Source: Acidimicrobiia bacterium
Lineage (GTDB): Bacteria > Acidobacteriota > Vicinamibacteria > Vicinamibacterales > UBA2999
Assembly (NCBI GenBank): GCA_016871275.1
Contig: VFZG01000003.1
Location: forward strand, 62,001 to 126,000
Direction of reading: 5' to 3'
Length of the DNA stretch: 64,000 nt
Positions 19,125 through 27,291 of the stretch are shown in pieces. Every line of letters starts with the position of its first letter. Within the stretch, counting starts at the first letter, position 1. A program made the position numbers and the translations under genes. The notes beneath the pieces are model-generated. The model saw only the letters and a program-made list of their open reading frames with translations. It was not told the DNA's origin and searched no databases.

Positions 19125-19769
19125 ATGGCGTGTCCACTGTGTCGGAAAAGACCCACCAGGCGCTTGTGCCCGGCCAAGCGAGAGGAAATCTGCACGGTCT
19201 GCTGCGCAACAAAGCGGCTCGCCGAGATCGCCTGCCCGGAGGACTGCCGTTACCTCCAAACGGCCCAGCGGCACCCCCCTGCCGTCGTCAAGAAGCAGAT
19301 CGATCACGATGTCACGGTGCTGATGGCGTCGATAGGCCGGCTGTCCGAGCCGCAACTGCAGGTCTTCTTTCTCGTTCAGTCGATGGTGCTCGCCTACAGG
19401 CCAGAGGGGCTGAGTCGGCTGACCGACAGCGATGTCGCCCTGGCGGCCGGCGCCCTCGCCGCCTCCTTTGAAACCGCGAGCAAAGGCGTGATCTTCGAGG
19501 AGGCCACATCTTCGGTTCCAGCCGAGGATCTTCGAAAGACGCTGAAGCCCGTGCTGGAAGAAATCACCAGGAATGGCGGCTCGAGGGCCCAGCGCGAGGT
19601 TGCGGTGGTGATGAGGGCCATCGAGCGCGGCGCGAAACACGAGGGGGGCTTCATCCCGGACGGCGAAACCGTCTACCTGGAGCTGGTCGGCCGGGTCTTC
19701 CAGCAGCGGCCGAAGTCGCCGGACGGCGGGCCCGGAGACGGCGGCAAGCCGTTGATCGTCACGCCGTGA
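19125..19769 (+). CDS. Cys-rich N-terminal zinc-binding-like protein of unknown function
   Basis: 214 residues. The first about 42 residues carry seven Cys: CPLC, a single Cys, CTVCC and CPEDC, suggestive of a zinc ribbon like the SEC-C or PBSX-type knuckles. The remainder is helical (VVKKQIDHDVTVLMASIGRL..., DVALAAGALAASFETASKG) with a Gly/Pro-rich tail. I do not recognise the family. ATG at 19125 was chosen because it starts the Cys cluster. It sits 39 bp before rpmB and may be ribosome-associated by context only. Confidence 0.65.
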   Translation: MACPLCRKRPTRRLCPAKREEICTVCCATKRLAEIACPEDCRYLQTAQRHPPAVVKKQIDHDVTVLMASIGRLSEPQLQVFFLVQSMVLAYRPEGLSRLTDSDVALAAGALAASFETASKGVIFEEATSSVPAEDLRKTLKPVLEEITRNGGSRAQREVAVVMRAIERGAKHEGGFIPDGETVYLELVGRVFQQRPKSPDGGPGDGGKPLIVTP

Positions 19770-19808
19770 TAGAATTTTCCGTTTCCGGTACTCAGGAGTT
19801 TTTGAACC

Positions 19809-20000
19809 ATGGCAATGCGATGTGAAATCTGCGGCAAGGGTCCGGTCGTGGGCCGCCGTGTCTCCCACGCCCACAATGTGCGTCCCCGTCGTTTCGAACC
19901 GAACCTCCAGACGGTCAAGGCGGTCGTCAACGGCGCCAGCAAGCGCGTGCGCGTCTGCACCCGCTGCATCCGCTCGAACAAGATCACCAAAGCGGCCTGA
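19809..20000 (+). CDS. rpmB: 50S ribosomal protein L28
   Basis: 63 residues, the usual length. It begins MAMRCEICGKGPVVGRRVSH and ends with RVRVCTRCIRSNKI, so it is the zinc-binding (C+) form with CxxC pairs at about residues 5-8 and 50-53. AGGAG is present 13 nt upstream of ATG with a T-rich spacer. Its TGA overlaps the ridA ATG by one base. Confidence 0.95.
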   Translation: MAMRCEICGKGPVVGRRVSHAHNVRPRRFEPNLQTVKAVVNGASKRVRVCTRCIRSNKITKAA

Positions 20001-20380
20001 TGAAGGAGCTGGTCACGGCCGCGGGAGTGCCGGCGGCCATCGGGCCGTATTCGCCTGCCGTCAAGGTGGGCAACATGCTGTTCCTGTCGGGGTCGATTCC
20101 ACTCGATCCGGCCACGGGCCAGCTGGTCGACGGCGGCATCAAGGAGCAGACGGCCCGCGTGCTGGACAACATCCAGGGGCTGCTGGCCGCTGCGGGCGCG
20201 GACTTCACCAACGTGGTCCGCACCACGGTGTTCATGGTCGACCTGGGTGAGTTCGCGGCAATGAACGAGGTCTACGCGAGCTACTTCGCGCCCCCCTACC
20301 CGGCGCGCTCCACCGTGCAGGTCGTGAAGCTGCCCCGTGACGTGCGCGTCGAAATCGACGTTATCGCCGTATTGAAGTGA
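20000..20380 (+). CDS. ridA: RidA family enamine/imine deaminase
   Basis: 126 residues. AAGVPAAIGPYSPAVKVGNMLFLSG is the RidA opening and PPYPARSTVQV contains the Arg that binds the substrate carboxylate. It hydrolyses reactive enamines and imines made by PLP enzymes. The TGATG overlap with rpmB couples translation. Its TGA stop lies inside the first unit of heptad array 2. Confidence 0.92.
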   Translation: MKELVTAAGVPAAIGPYSPAVKVGNMLFLSGSIPLDPATGQLVDGGIKEQTARVLDNIQGLLAAAGADFTNVVRTTVFMVDLGEFAAMNEVYASYFAPPYPARSTVQVVKLPRDVRVEIDVIAVLK

Positions 20381-20422
20381 GAAGTCAGAAGAGAGAGGAG
20401 AGAGCTTCCCACTTCCCACTTC
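20374..20422. repeat. Heptad array 2: seven 7-bp units between convergent ridA and relA/spoT
   Basis: GAAGTGA, GAAGTCA, GAAGAGA, GAGGAGA, GAGCTTC, CCACTTC, CCACTTC in register. Purine units turn into pyrimidine units, so it can fold back. The first unit supplies the ridA TGA. Confidence 0.75.
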
Positions 20423-20425
20423 CTG

Positions 20426-22597
20426 TTACCTTCGCTCCGGGATAGGCGCCGTCCTCTCGACATTCAGCACCCCCTCGACGCCACGCAGGGACTTGATTAC
20501 CTGCTCGAGGTGTTTCACGTCCTTGATCTCAACCGTGACATCGATGCGCCCGCGCTGATCGCCAGTGCGCGCCTCGACGTTGGTGATGTTGGTGTTGATG
20601 TCGGCGATGCGCTGGCTCAACTGCGCCAGCATGCCCTTCCGATCCTCCACGACGATCGCCAGCCGCACCGTGTACGGCTGGATGTCGCTGCCCTTGTCCC
20701 ACTCGACGTCGATCTTGCGCTGCGGGTCGTACGACAGGTTGACCACGTTGGTGCACTTCGCCGAGTGCACCGACACCCCCTTGCCGCGCGTGATGTAGCC
20801 CACGATCCGCTCGCCGCGGATCGGGTTGCAACACTTCGCCCGGAACACCATCACATCGTCGGCGCCGCGCACCTTGATGCGGTCGGGCTCCGAGCCCGGG
20901 CGCAGCACGCGCTTGACCGCGGCGACCACCGGATGGTCCGGCGCCTGTTCCTTGAGCTGGTTGTGCGGAACAATCTTGTCGAGGATCACCCGCGGCGACA
21001 CCTTGCCGTAGCCGATCTGCGCCAGCAGATCTTCCGGTTTCGGGGTGGCGAACTCCGCGAGCACCCTGGCGATGTCGCCTTCGAGCAGCTTCGCGCCGTT
21101 CAAGCCGAAGCGCCGCGCTTCCTTGTCGAACACCCGCTTGCCGAGCTCGACGGCTCGATCCTTCTCCTCGACCTGGATCAGGTGCTTGATCTTGTTGCGG
21201 GCGCGCGACGTAACGGCGAAATTGAGCCAGTCGCGGCTCGGCTTGTGCGACGCGTTACGGATGATCTCAACGATGTCGCCGTTCTTGAGACGCGTGCGCA
21301 GCGGCACCATGCGGCCGTTGACGCGGGCGCCGACGCACTGGTGGCCGACGTCGGTGTGAATCGCGTAGGCGAAATCAATGGCGGTCGAACCCTTCGGCAG
21401 CACCTTCACCGTGCCGCGCGGCGTGAAGGTGTAGACCTCCTCCGGGTAGAGATCGATCTTCAGATTCGACAGGAACTCCTGCGGATCGCGGACTTCCTGC
21501 TGCCACTCGAGCAGCTGGCGCAGCCACTGGAAGTACTGTTCGTCGCGTTGCGCGCCGACCCGCCCCTCTTTGTACTTCCAATGCGCGGCAATGCCTTCCT
21601 CGGCGAGGCCGTGCATCTCCTCGGTGCGAATCTGCACCTCGAACGGAAAGCCGCGATCGCTGATCACCGAGGTGTGCAGCGACTGGTAGCCGTTGGGCCG
21701 CGGCATGGCGATGAAGTCCTTGATGCGCCCGGGCACCGGCGACCACGTCTGGTGGATGATGCCCAGCGCCGCGTAACAGTCCTTCACCGACGGCGTGACG
21801 ACGCGCAGGGCCACGAAGTCGTAGACCTGCTCGAGATCGATCTTCTGCGCCTTCAGCTTCAGCCAGATGCTGTAGAGACGCTTGACGCGACCGTCGATGC
21901 TGAGCACCGGCACCTGGGCGTCGTGCAGCTTGCTGCGGATCTCCGAGGACAGCTCCTCGATCATCCCCAGCATGCCACGGCGTTTCGCGTCCACGCGGCC
22001 CTTCAGCGACTGGTAGCCGGCCGGTTCGAGATGGCGGAACGACAGCTCCTCGAGCTCGTTCTTGATGCGGCTCATGCCGAGGCGGTTGGCGATCGGCGCG
22101 TAGATGTCGAGCGTTTCCTGCGACACCCGCGCCCGCTTGTCATCCGGAATGTGCTGCAGGGTGCGCATGTTGTGGAGCCGATCGGCGAGCTTGACGAGAA
22201 TCACGCGGATGTCGTCGACCATCGCCAGCAGCATCTTGCGGAAGTTCTCGGCCTGCCGCTCCTCGGTGGAGGAAAACGGAATCGCGCCGATCTTGGTCAC
22301 GCCTTCGACGATATGCGCGACGTCTTCGCCGAACAGGTCACGAATCTTCTGCGGCGCGGTAAGGGTGTCTTCGACCACGTCGTGCAGCAGCCCGGCGGCA
22401 ATGCAGACCGCGTCCAGCTTCATATCCGCGAGGATGTCGGCCACTTCGAGCGGGTGAACCAGGTACGGCTCGCCGGAATGGCGGATCTGTCCCCTGTGCT
22501 CCAGGGCCGAGAACACGTAGGCCTTGCGGAGCAGTTCAAGATCGGCGTCCGGACTGTAGCCCTGGACCTTGTCGAGCAGATCCTCGAAGCGAATCAT
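20426..22597 (-). CDS. spoT: Bifunctional (p)ppGpp synthetase/hydrolase
   Basis: 723 residues, full Rel length. The HD hydrolase domain has HPLEVADIL and LLHDVVEDT; the synthetase domain has GRIKDFIAMPRPNGYQSLHT, whose RxKD motif is that of bifunctional Rel/SpoT enzymes rather than monofunctional RelA. A TGS domain (YTFTPRGTVKVLPKGSTAIDFAYAIHT begins it) and a C-terminal ACT domain follow. It makes and degrades the alarmone (p)ppGpp, the partner signal of DksA-type proteins such as the one at 18.1 kb. Only one Rel homologue is seen here. Confidence 0.95.
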   Translation of the reverse strand: MIRFEDLLDKVQGYSPDADLELLRKAYVFSALEHRGQIRHSGEPYLVHPLEVADILADMKLDAVCIAAGLLHDVVEDTLTAPQKIRDLFGEDVAHIVEGVTKIGAIPFSSTEERQAENFRKMLLAMVDDIRVILVKLADRLHNMRTLQHIPDDKRARVSQETLDIYAPIANRLGMSRIKNELEELSFRHLEPAGYQSLKGRVDAKRRGMLGMIEELSSEIRSKLHDAQVPVLSIDGRVKRLYSIWLKLKAQKIDLEQVYDFVALRVVTPSVKDCYAALGIIHQTWSPVPGRIKDFIAMPRPNGYQSLHTSVISDRGFPFEVQIRTEEMHGLAEEGIAAHWKYKEGRVGAQRDEQYFQWLRQLLEWQQEVRDPQEFLSNLKIDLYPEEVYTFTPRGTVKVLPKGSTAIDFAYAIHTDVGHQCVGARVNGRMVPLRTRLKNGDIVEIIRNASHKPSRDWLNFAVTSRARNKIKHLIQVEEKDRAVELGKRVFDKEARRFGLNGAKLLEGDIARVLAEFATPKPEDLLAQIGYGKVSPRVILDKIVPHNQLKEQAPDHPVVAAVKRVLRPGSEPDRIKVRGADDVMVFRAKCCNPIRGERIVGYITRGKGVSVHSAKCTNVVNLSYDPQRKIDVEWDKGSDIQPYTVRLAIVVEDRKGMLAQLSQRIADINTNITNVEARTGDQRGRIDVTVEIKDVKHLEQVIKSLRGVEGVLNVERTAPIPERR

Positions 22598-22812
22598 GAC
22601 AACTTGTTACCTAATTGTTTATCGGTTTGACGCCCGAATACCTGTGATTGGTGTCTAAACTAGCAGGGCAAGACCGCGTCCGGATACCCGCGTCTCAGTT
22701 ATCTTGCGGGCCATTCTGGAAGCCAGATATACTCTGCAGCTTGCCTGCCCCTCCGGAGCGTTGGGGCGGAGGCGGCCGGCTCCTGGACGGGTCTTTCTTG
22801 AGGAGAATGTTA

Positions 22813-23772
22813 ATGAGAATGCGGTCTTCGGCAGCGTATTTGGCGCTGTTTATCGGGCTGAGCGTCACGCTGGCCGGTTGCGGATACGTGAGTGAAATCC
22901 GCGCTATGAAGGCGTTCAAGGACGGCAACAAGGCCTACGCATCCAGCGATTGGCGCGTGGCGGTCAACAAATACGAAGCAGCGGCTGCGCTGGCCCAGTC
23001 TCAACCCGACTGCCAGTGGTGCCCGGCGATTTGGTTCTACCTGGGCAACTCGTACGACAACCTCTATCGTCCTGCCCGCAAGGGTGAACCGGCCAACGAC
23101 GCGCTGCTCCAGAAGGCGGTCGACAACTACACGGTGGCCAGCGAGAAGCTGACCGAGGAAACCGTTCCGAAGCGCTCGCTCGCGCTGGAATTCCTCGTCG
23201 CGACTTACGGCCCCGACAAGCTTGCCGACCCGACGCAGGCCGAGCCGGTCGTGCAGCGCATGATTCAGCTCGCGCCGAACGAGCCGACCAACTACTTCCA
23301 GCTCGCCAAGATCTATGAAGACTCGGGCGAGTACCAGCTCGCCGAGGAGACCTACCTGAAGGGCCGCGACGCCAAGCCGTCCGACCCCATGGTGTACCTG
23401 ACCGTGGCCGGCTACTACAACCGCCAGGGCGACTTCGACAAGCTGATTCAGAACATCCGCAAGAACATCGAGCTCGAGCCGAACAACCCGGAAGCGCACT
23501 ATCGTCTGGCGACCTACAGCTGGGACAAGGCGTCGCGCGATTTCCGTCTCACCGACAGCCAGAAGAGGGAGATCATCCTCGACGGCCTCAACTCCGTCGA
23601 CAAGGCGCTCTCGCTCAATCCGGATTACATCGAGGCGATGACCTACAAAGGTCTGTTGCTCCGCACCCAGGCGCTGATTGAGAAGGACCCCAAGAAGCAG
23701 CAGGACCTGATCCGTGAGGGCACGGCGCTGGGCGACAAGGCCAACGCGATGCGAAAGGCACGCCAGGGCTAA
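22813..23772 (+). CDS. TPR-repeat lipoprotein
   Basis: 319 residues from ATG at 22813, which has AGGAG 7 nt upstream; a closer ATG 6 bp earlier would leave too little spacing. The signal ends in LAGC, a lipobox, so Cys about 21 is the lipidated residue. Residues about 30-310 are tetratricopeptide-like helices (KAFKDGNKAYASSDWRVAVNKYEAA, AETYLKGRDAKPSDPMVY, NIELEPNNPEAHYRLAT). Probably an outer-membrane or periplasmic scaffold. A strong terminator follows 48 bp after the stop. Confidence 0.85.
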   Translation: MRMRSSAAYLALFIGLSVTLAGCGYVSEIRAMKAFKDGNKAYASSDWRVAVNKYEAAAALAQSQPDCQWCPAIWFYLGNSYDNLYRPARKGEPANDALLQKAVDNYTVASEKLTEETVPKRSLALEFLVATYGPDKLADPTQAEPVVQRMIQLAPNEPTNYFQLAKIYEDSGEYQLAEETYLKGRDAKPSDPMVYLTVAGYYNRQGDFDKLIQNIRKNIELEPNNPEAHYRLATYSWDKASRDFRLTDSQKREIILDGLNSVDKALSLNPDYIEAMTYKGLLLRTQALIEKDPKKQQDLIREGTALGDKANAMRKARQG

Positions 23773-23819
23773 CTCGGTCGATCGCCCAAAGTGATCGATC
23801 AGCGCGGAAAGTCAATGGA

Positions 23820-23858
23820 ACGGGCCGGTTGCGCAACTTGCGCACCGGCCCGTTTTTT
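23820..23858 (+). terminator. Rho-independent terminator of the TPR lipoprotein gene
   Basis: Stem ACGGGCCGGT(T)GCGCA with TGCGCACCGGCCCGT, 15 bp with one bulged T and a 3-nt loop, followed by six T at 23853-23858. Confidence 0.93.
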
Positions 23859-23919
23859 CTTTTACCTGCACGTCACCCCCGAGTGATAATTTCAGGTGCA
23901 GTTTCAGGAGTCCACTTGC

Positions 23920-26900
23920 ATGAAGATTTCGTTGACTAGGCTTGTCTTGTCCCTCGTCACGGTGGGCATGTTTGCGATCAGCGCTGCAGCGCAGGTGACC
24001 ACCGGTTCACTCAGCGGCAAAATTCAGAACGAAAAACTGGAGGCCGTGTCGGGCGCGAGCGTGATCGCGATCCACCTGCCGTCCGGCACGACCTACGAAA
24101 CCACGTCCCGCACGGACGGCCGTTTCGTCATCCTCAACATGCGCGTCGGCGGGCCGTACTCGGTCACCGCGGCGTTCAGCGGCACCGGCGCGGCGGCGTT
24201 CGCGCCCAACACGCAGGAGAACGTCGAGATCAACCTCGGCGTGGCCACCGACCTGGCGTTCACGGTTCGGGAGATCGCGGTCACCGAGACGGTAACGGTG
24301 ACGGCGCAAAGCGACGCGGTGTTCGCGTCGAACCGCACCGGCGCGGCCACCGCCGTGACCCGCGACGAGATGGCGCTGCTGCCAACCATCACCAACCGCC
24401 TCGAGTCGTTCGCGCGGCTGACGCCGGCGATGGGAGGCAGCATGTCGTTCGCCGGCCAGGACAACCGCATGAACAACATCACGGTGGACGGCTCCTACTT
24501 CAACAACTCGTTCGGCCTCGGCAGCCAGCCGGGCGACCGCACCGGCGTGGCGCCCATTTCGATGGACGCGATCGAGCAGCTGCAAATCAACATCGCCCCG
24601 TTCGACGTGCGCTCGGGCAACTTCGTGGGCGCCGGCGTCAACAGCGTGACCCGCAGCGGCACCAACGCGTTCCGCGGCTCGGCGTTCTACCAGTTCCGCG
24701 ACCAGGGCCTGGTCGGCACCGAGGCCAAGGACCTGACCGTCAACGTCGGCACGTTCACCTTCAAGAACTACGGCGGCTGGGCGGCCGGGCCGATCATCAA
24801 GAACCGGCTGTTCTTTTTCGGCAACGGCGAGAAGGAAGAGACCGAGCAGCCGGGCACCACGTTCCGCGCCAACCGCGGCGGCGAGGCGGTGGCCGGCAGC
24901 ACCACGCGCGTGCTGGCCTCGGACCTCACCGCGCTCAGCAGCTTCCTGCGGCAGCGCTACGGCTACGAGACCGGGCCGTTCGCCGACTACCAGCACCTCA
25001 CGCCGGGGCGCCGGCTGCTGGCCAAGTTCGACCTCAACGTCAACAACCGCAACAAGCTGAGCTTCCGCTACAACCAGCTGGATTCCGACACCGACGTCCT
25101 GCTGTCGAACTCATCGTCGCTCGGCTTTGGCAGCCGCCGCACCAACACCACGGGCCTGAACTTCCAGAACTCGAACTACCAGATTCTCGAAAACATCAAG
25201 TCGGGCGTGGCCGAACTTAACACCGTGATCGGCTCGACCATGTCGAACTCGCTGATCGTCGGCTTCTCCTCGCACGACGAGAGCCGCGCCACTCGCGGGA
25301 CGTTCTTTCCCATGGTGGACATCCTCGAGCAGGGCACGGTCTACACGACGTTCGGCTTCGAGCCGTTCACGCCCAACAACGAGCTGCGCTACCAGACGTT
25401 CCAACTACAGAACAACTTCACCAAGTTCGCCGACAAGCACTCCTACACGGCCGGCTTCAGCTTTGAACGCTACAACTCGGAGAACGTGTTCTTCCCCGGG
25501 TCGCAAAGCGTCTACGTCTACAACTCGCTGCAGGACTTCTACGACGACGCCAACCGAGTGCGCCCGGTCACCCTCAACCGCTTCCAGGTCCGCTACATGA
25601 ACATCCCCGGGCTGGACAAGCCGCTGCAGCCGCTCGAGGTGGACTACATGGGCGCCTACGCCCAGGATGAGTGGACCGTCACCGACAAGCTCAAGGTGAT
25701 CGCCGGCATCCGATTCGACGTGCCGCGGTTCGGGGCCACCGGCTTCGCCAATGCCAACGCCAACGCCCTGACGTTCCGCGACGAGACCGGCGCCAGCGTC
25801 CAGTACGACACCGGCAAGCTGCCTGACGCCAACCTGCTGTGGTCGCCGCGCGTCGGCTTCAACATGGACCTCAGCGAGAACCGCAGCACGCAGCTCCGCG
25901 GCGGCACGGGGGTCTTCACGGGCAAGCCGCTGTTCGTGTGGATCTCCAACCAGATCGGCAACACCGGGGTGCTGACCGGATTCGTCCAGAACAACAACAG
26001 CACGGCCAACCCGTTCAATCCCGACCCGAACGCCTACAAGCCGACCAGCGTCACCGGCGCGCCGGCCACCAGCTACGAGCTGGCGCTGACGGATCCGGAT
26101 TTCAAGTTCCCGCAGGTGTGGCGCACCAACCTGGCCGTCGATCACCGCCTGCCCTGGGGCATCACCGGCACGGCGGAGTTCATCTACAACCGCGACGTCA
26201 ACGGCATCTATTACATTCAGGCCAACCTGCCGGTGCCGCAGAGCAGCTTCACCGGTGCCGACAAGCGCCCGCGGTGGACCAGCAACCGCATCAACAACAC
26301 CCCGGGCAACCAGGTATCCAACGCCACGGTGATGAAGAACCAGAACGTCGGCCGCTCCTGGAACACCGTGTTCTCGGCGCGCAAGAACATGACCTCCGGC
26401 ATGCTGCAGGCCGCCTACAACTACGGCGAGAGCAAGAACACCGTGGATCCGGGCTCGATTGCGTTCGGCTCGTGGTCGAACAACGCCCATGCGGGCGACC
26501 CGAACAACCCGGGCCTGTCCTACGCCGGCGCGTCGCCGGGCCACCGCTTTTTCCTGACGGGCTCGTACCGCAAGGAGTACTTCGGCTTCGGCGCCACCTC
26601 AATCTCGGCCTTCTGGGAGTCGCGCACCATCGGCAACACCAGCTACACGTTCGCTGGCGACATGAACGGCGATGGCGGCTTCAACGACCTGATCTACATT
26701 CACCGCAACCAGGGCGAGATGAATTTCCAGGCCTTCACCGCCGGCGGCCGGACCTTTACGGCCGCGGAACAGTCCGCGGCGTGGGACGCCTACATCGCCC
26801 AGGATCCCTACCTGAGCAAGCGCCGCGGCGAATACGCGGTGCGCGGCGCGGTGTTCCTGCCGCGGTTCCACCGCCTCGACGTCGGCCTCACGCAGGACGT

Positions 26901-27171
26901 GTTCACCACGTTCGGCGGCGAGCGGCACCGCTTCCAGTTCCGCGTGGACCTGATCAACTTCGGCAACCTGATCAACAAGCACTGGGGAGTGGCCCAGCGC
27001 CTGGTGTCGAACCAGCCGCTCACCAACCCGGCCGTGGACGCCAACGGCGCCTCCACCTACCGCCTGCGGGTGGTCAGCAACCAGCTGCTGTCGAAGAGCT
27101 ACGAGCAGACCGCGGACCTCAGCGACGTCTACCGCGTGATGTTCAGCGTGAAATACTTCTTCGGGTCGTAG
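23920..27171 (+). CDS. Oar-like TonB-dependent outer-membrane receptor with carboxypeptidase-regulatory N-terminus
   Basis: 1083 residues. ATG at 23920 has AGGAG 9 nt upstream and starts a signal peptide ending AISAAAQ. Residues about 30-115 form the Ig-like carboxypeptidase regulatory domain (GSLSGKIQNEKLEAVSGASV...), then a plug domain (ITVDGSYFNNSFGLGSQPGD, APFDVRSGNFVGAGVNSVTRSGTN) and a long beta-barrel ending KYFFGS with a terminal-aromatic pattern. This architecture is expanded in Acidobacteriota. It would import a large nutrient or handle surface protein, energised by the TonB system at 29-32 kb. Substrate unknown. Confidence 0.92.
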   Translation: MKISLTRLVLSLVTVGMFAISAAAQVTTGSLSGKIQNEKLEAVSGASVIAIHLPSGTTYETTSRTDGRFVILNMRVGGPYSVTAAFSGTGAAAFAPNTQENVEINLGVATDLAFTVREIAVTETVTVTAQSDAVFASNRTGAATAVTRDEMALLPTITNRLESFARLTPAMGGSMSFAGQDNRMNNITVDGSYFNNSFGLGSQPGDRTGVAPISMDAIEQLQINIAPFDVRSGNFVGAGVNSVTRSGTNAFRGSAFYQFRDQGLVGTEAKDLTVNVGTFTFKNYGGWAAGPIIKNRLFFFGNGEKEETEQPGTTFRANRGGEAVAGSTTRVLASDLTALSSFLRQRYGYETGPFADYQHLTPGRRLLAKFDLNVNNRNKLSFRYNQLDSDTDVLLSNSSSLGFGSRRTNTTGLNFQNSNYQILENIKSGVAELNTVIGSTMSNSLIVGFSSHDESRATRGTFFPMVDILEQGTVYTTFGFEPFTPNNELRYQTFQLQNNFTKFADKHSYTAGFSFERYNSENVFFPGSQSVYVYNSLQDFYDDANRVRPVTLNRFQVRYMNIPGLDKPLQPLEVDYMGAYAQDEWTVTDKLKVIAGIRFDVPRFGATGFANANANALTFRDETGASVQYDTGKLPDANLLWSPRVGFNMDLSENRSTQLRGGTGVFTGKPLFVWISNQIGNTGVLTGFVQNNNSTANPFNPDPNAYKPTSVTGAPATSYELALTDPDFKFPQVWRTNLAVDHRLPWGITGTAEFIYNRDVNGIYYIQANLPVPQSSFTGADKRPRWTSNRINNTPGNQVSNATVMKNQNVGRSWNTVFSARKNMTSGMLQAAYNYGESKNTVDPGSIAFGSWSNNAHAGDPNNPGLSYAGASPGHRFFLTGSYRKEYFGFGATSISAFWESRTIGNTSYTFAGDMNGDGGFNDLIYIHRNQGEMNFQAFTAGGRTFTAAEQSAAWDAYIAQDPYLSKRRGEYAVRGAVFLPRFHRLDVGLTQDVFTTFGGERHRFQFRVDLINFGNLINKHWGVAQRLVSNQPLTNPAVDANGASTYRLRVVSNQLLSKSYEQTADLSDVYRVMFSVKYFFGS

Positions 27172-27212
27172 AGGCGGTGGGGCCTTGAGGCTGTGAGGCC
27201 CTGAGGTAATAG

Positions 27213-27232
27213 GGGCGCACTTTAGTGCGCCC
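27213..27232. repeat. Perfect 9-bp inverted repeat GGGCGCACT/AGTGCGCCC
   Basis: GGGCGCACT, two T, AGTGCGCCC directly upstream of the terminator of the receptor gene. It follows an 8-bp periodic stretch (GAGGCTGT, GAGGCCCT, GAGGTAAT) at 27187-27210. Confidence 0.7.
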
Positions 27233-27243
27233 GATCATCCGAG

Positions 27244-27271
27244 GGCGGGGGCTTGAACCCCCGCCATTTTT
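27244..27271 (+). terminator. Rho-independent terminator of the receptor gene
   Basis: Eight-bp stem GGCGGGGG/CCCCCGCC with a 6-nt loop and a TTTTT run at 27267-27271. It ends only 20 bp before the next start codon. Confidence 0.9.
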
Positions 27272-27279
27272 CTTTGGGC

Positions 27280-27285
27280 TAAGAT
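27280..27285 (+). promoter_or_regulatory. -10-like TAAGAT for a leaderless start
   Basis: TAAGAT ends 6 nt before the ATG at 27292, and the preceding terminator leaves no room for an mRNA leader. The best leaderless case in the window. Confidence 0.55.
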
Positions 27286-27291
27286 CTGCCC

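Noticed and set aside
20510-22630. 706-codon frame antisense to relA/spoT
   Set aside because: Arg/His/Asp-rich low-complexity translation typical of a high-GC shadow; the opposite strand is a full Rel protein.
25405-26544. 379-codon frame antisense to the Oar-like receptor
   Set aside because: Shadow of the receptor barrel; no start site or family.
27187-27210. Heptad array downstream of the receptor gene
   Set aside because: The period here is 8 bp (GAGGCTGT, GAGGCCCT, GAGGTAAT), so it was not counted among the 7-bp arrays.
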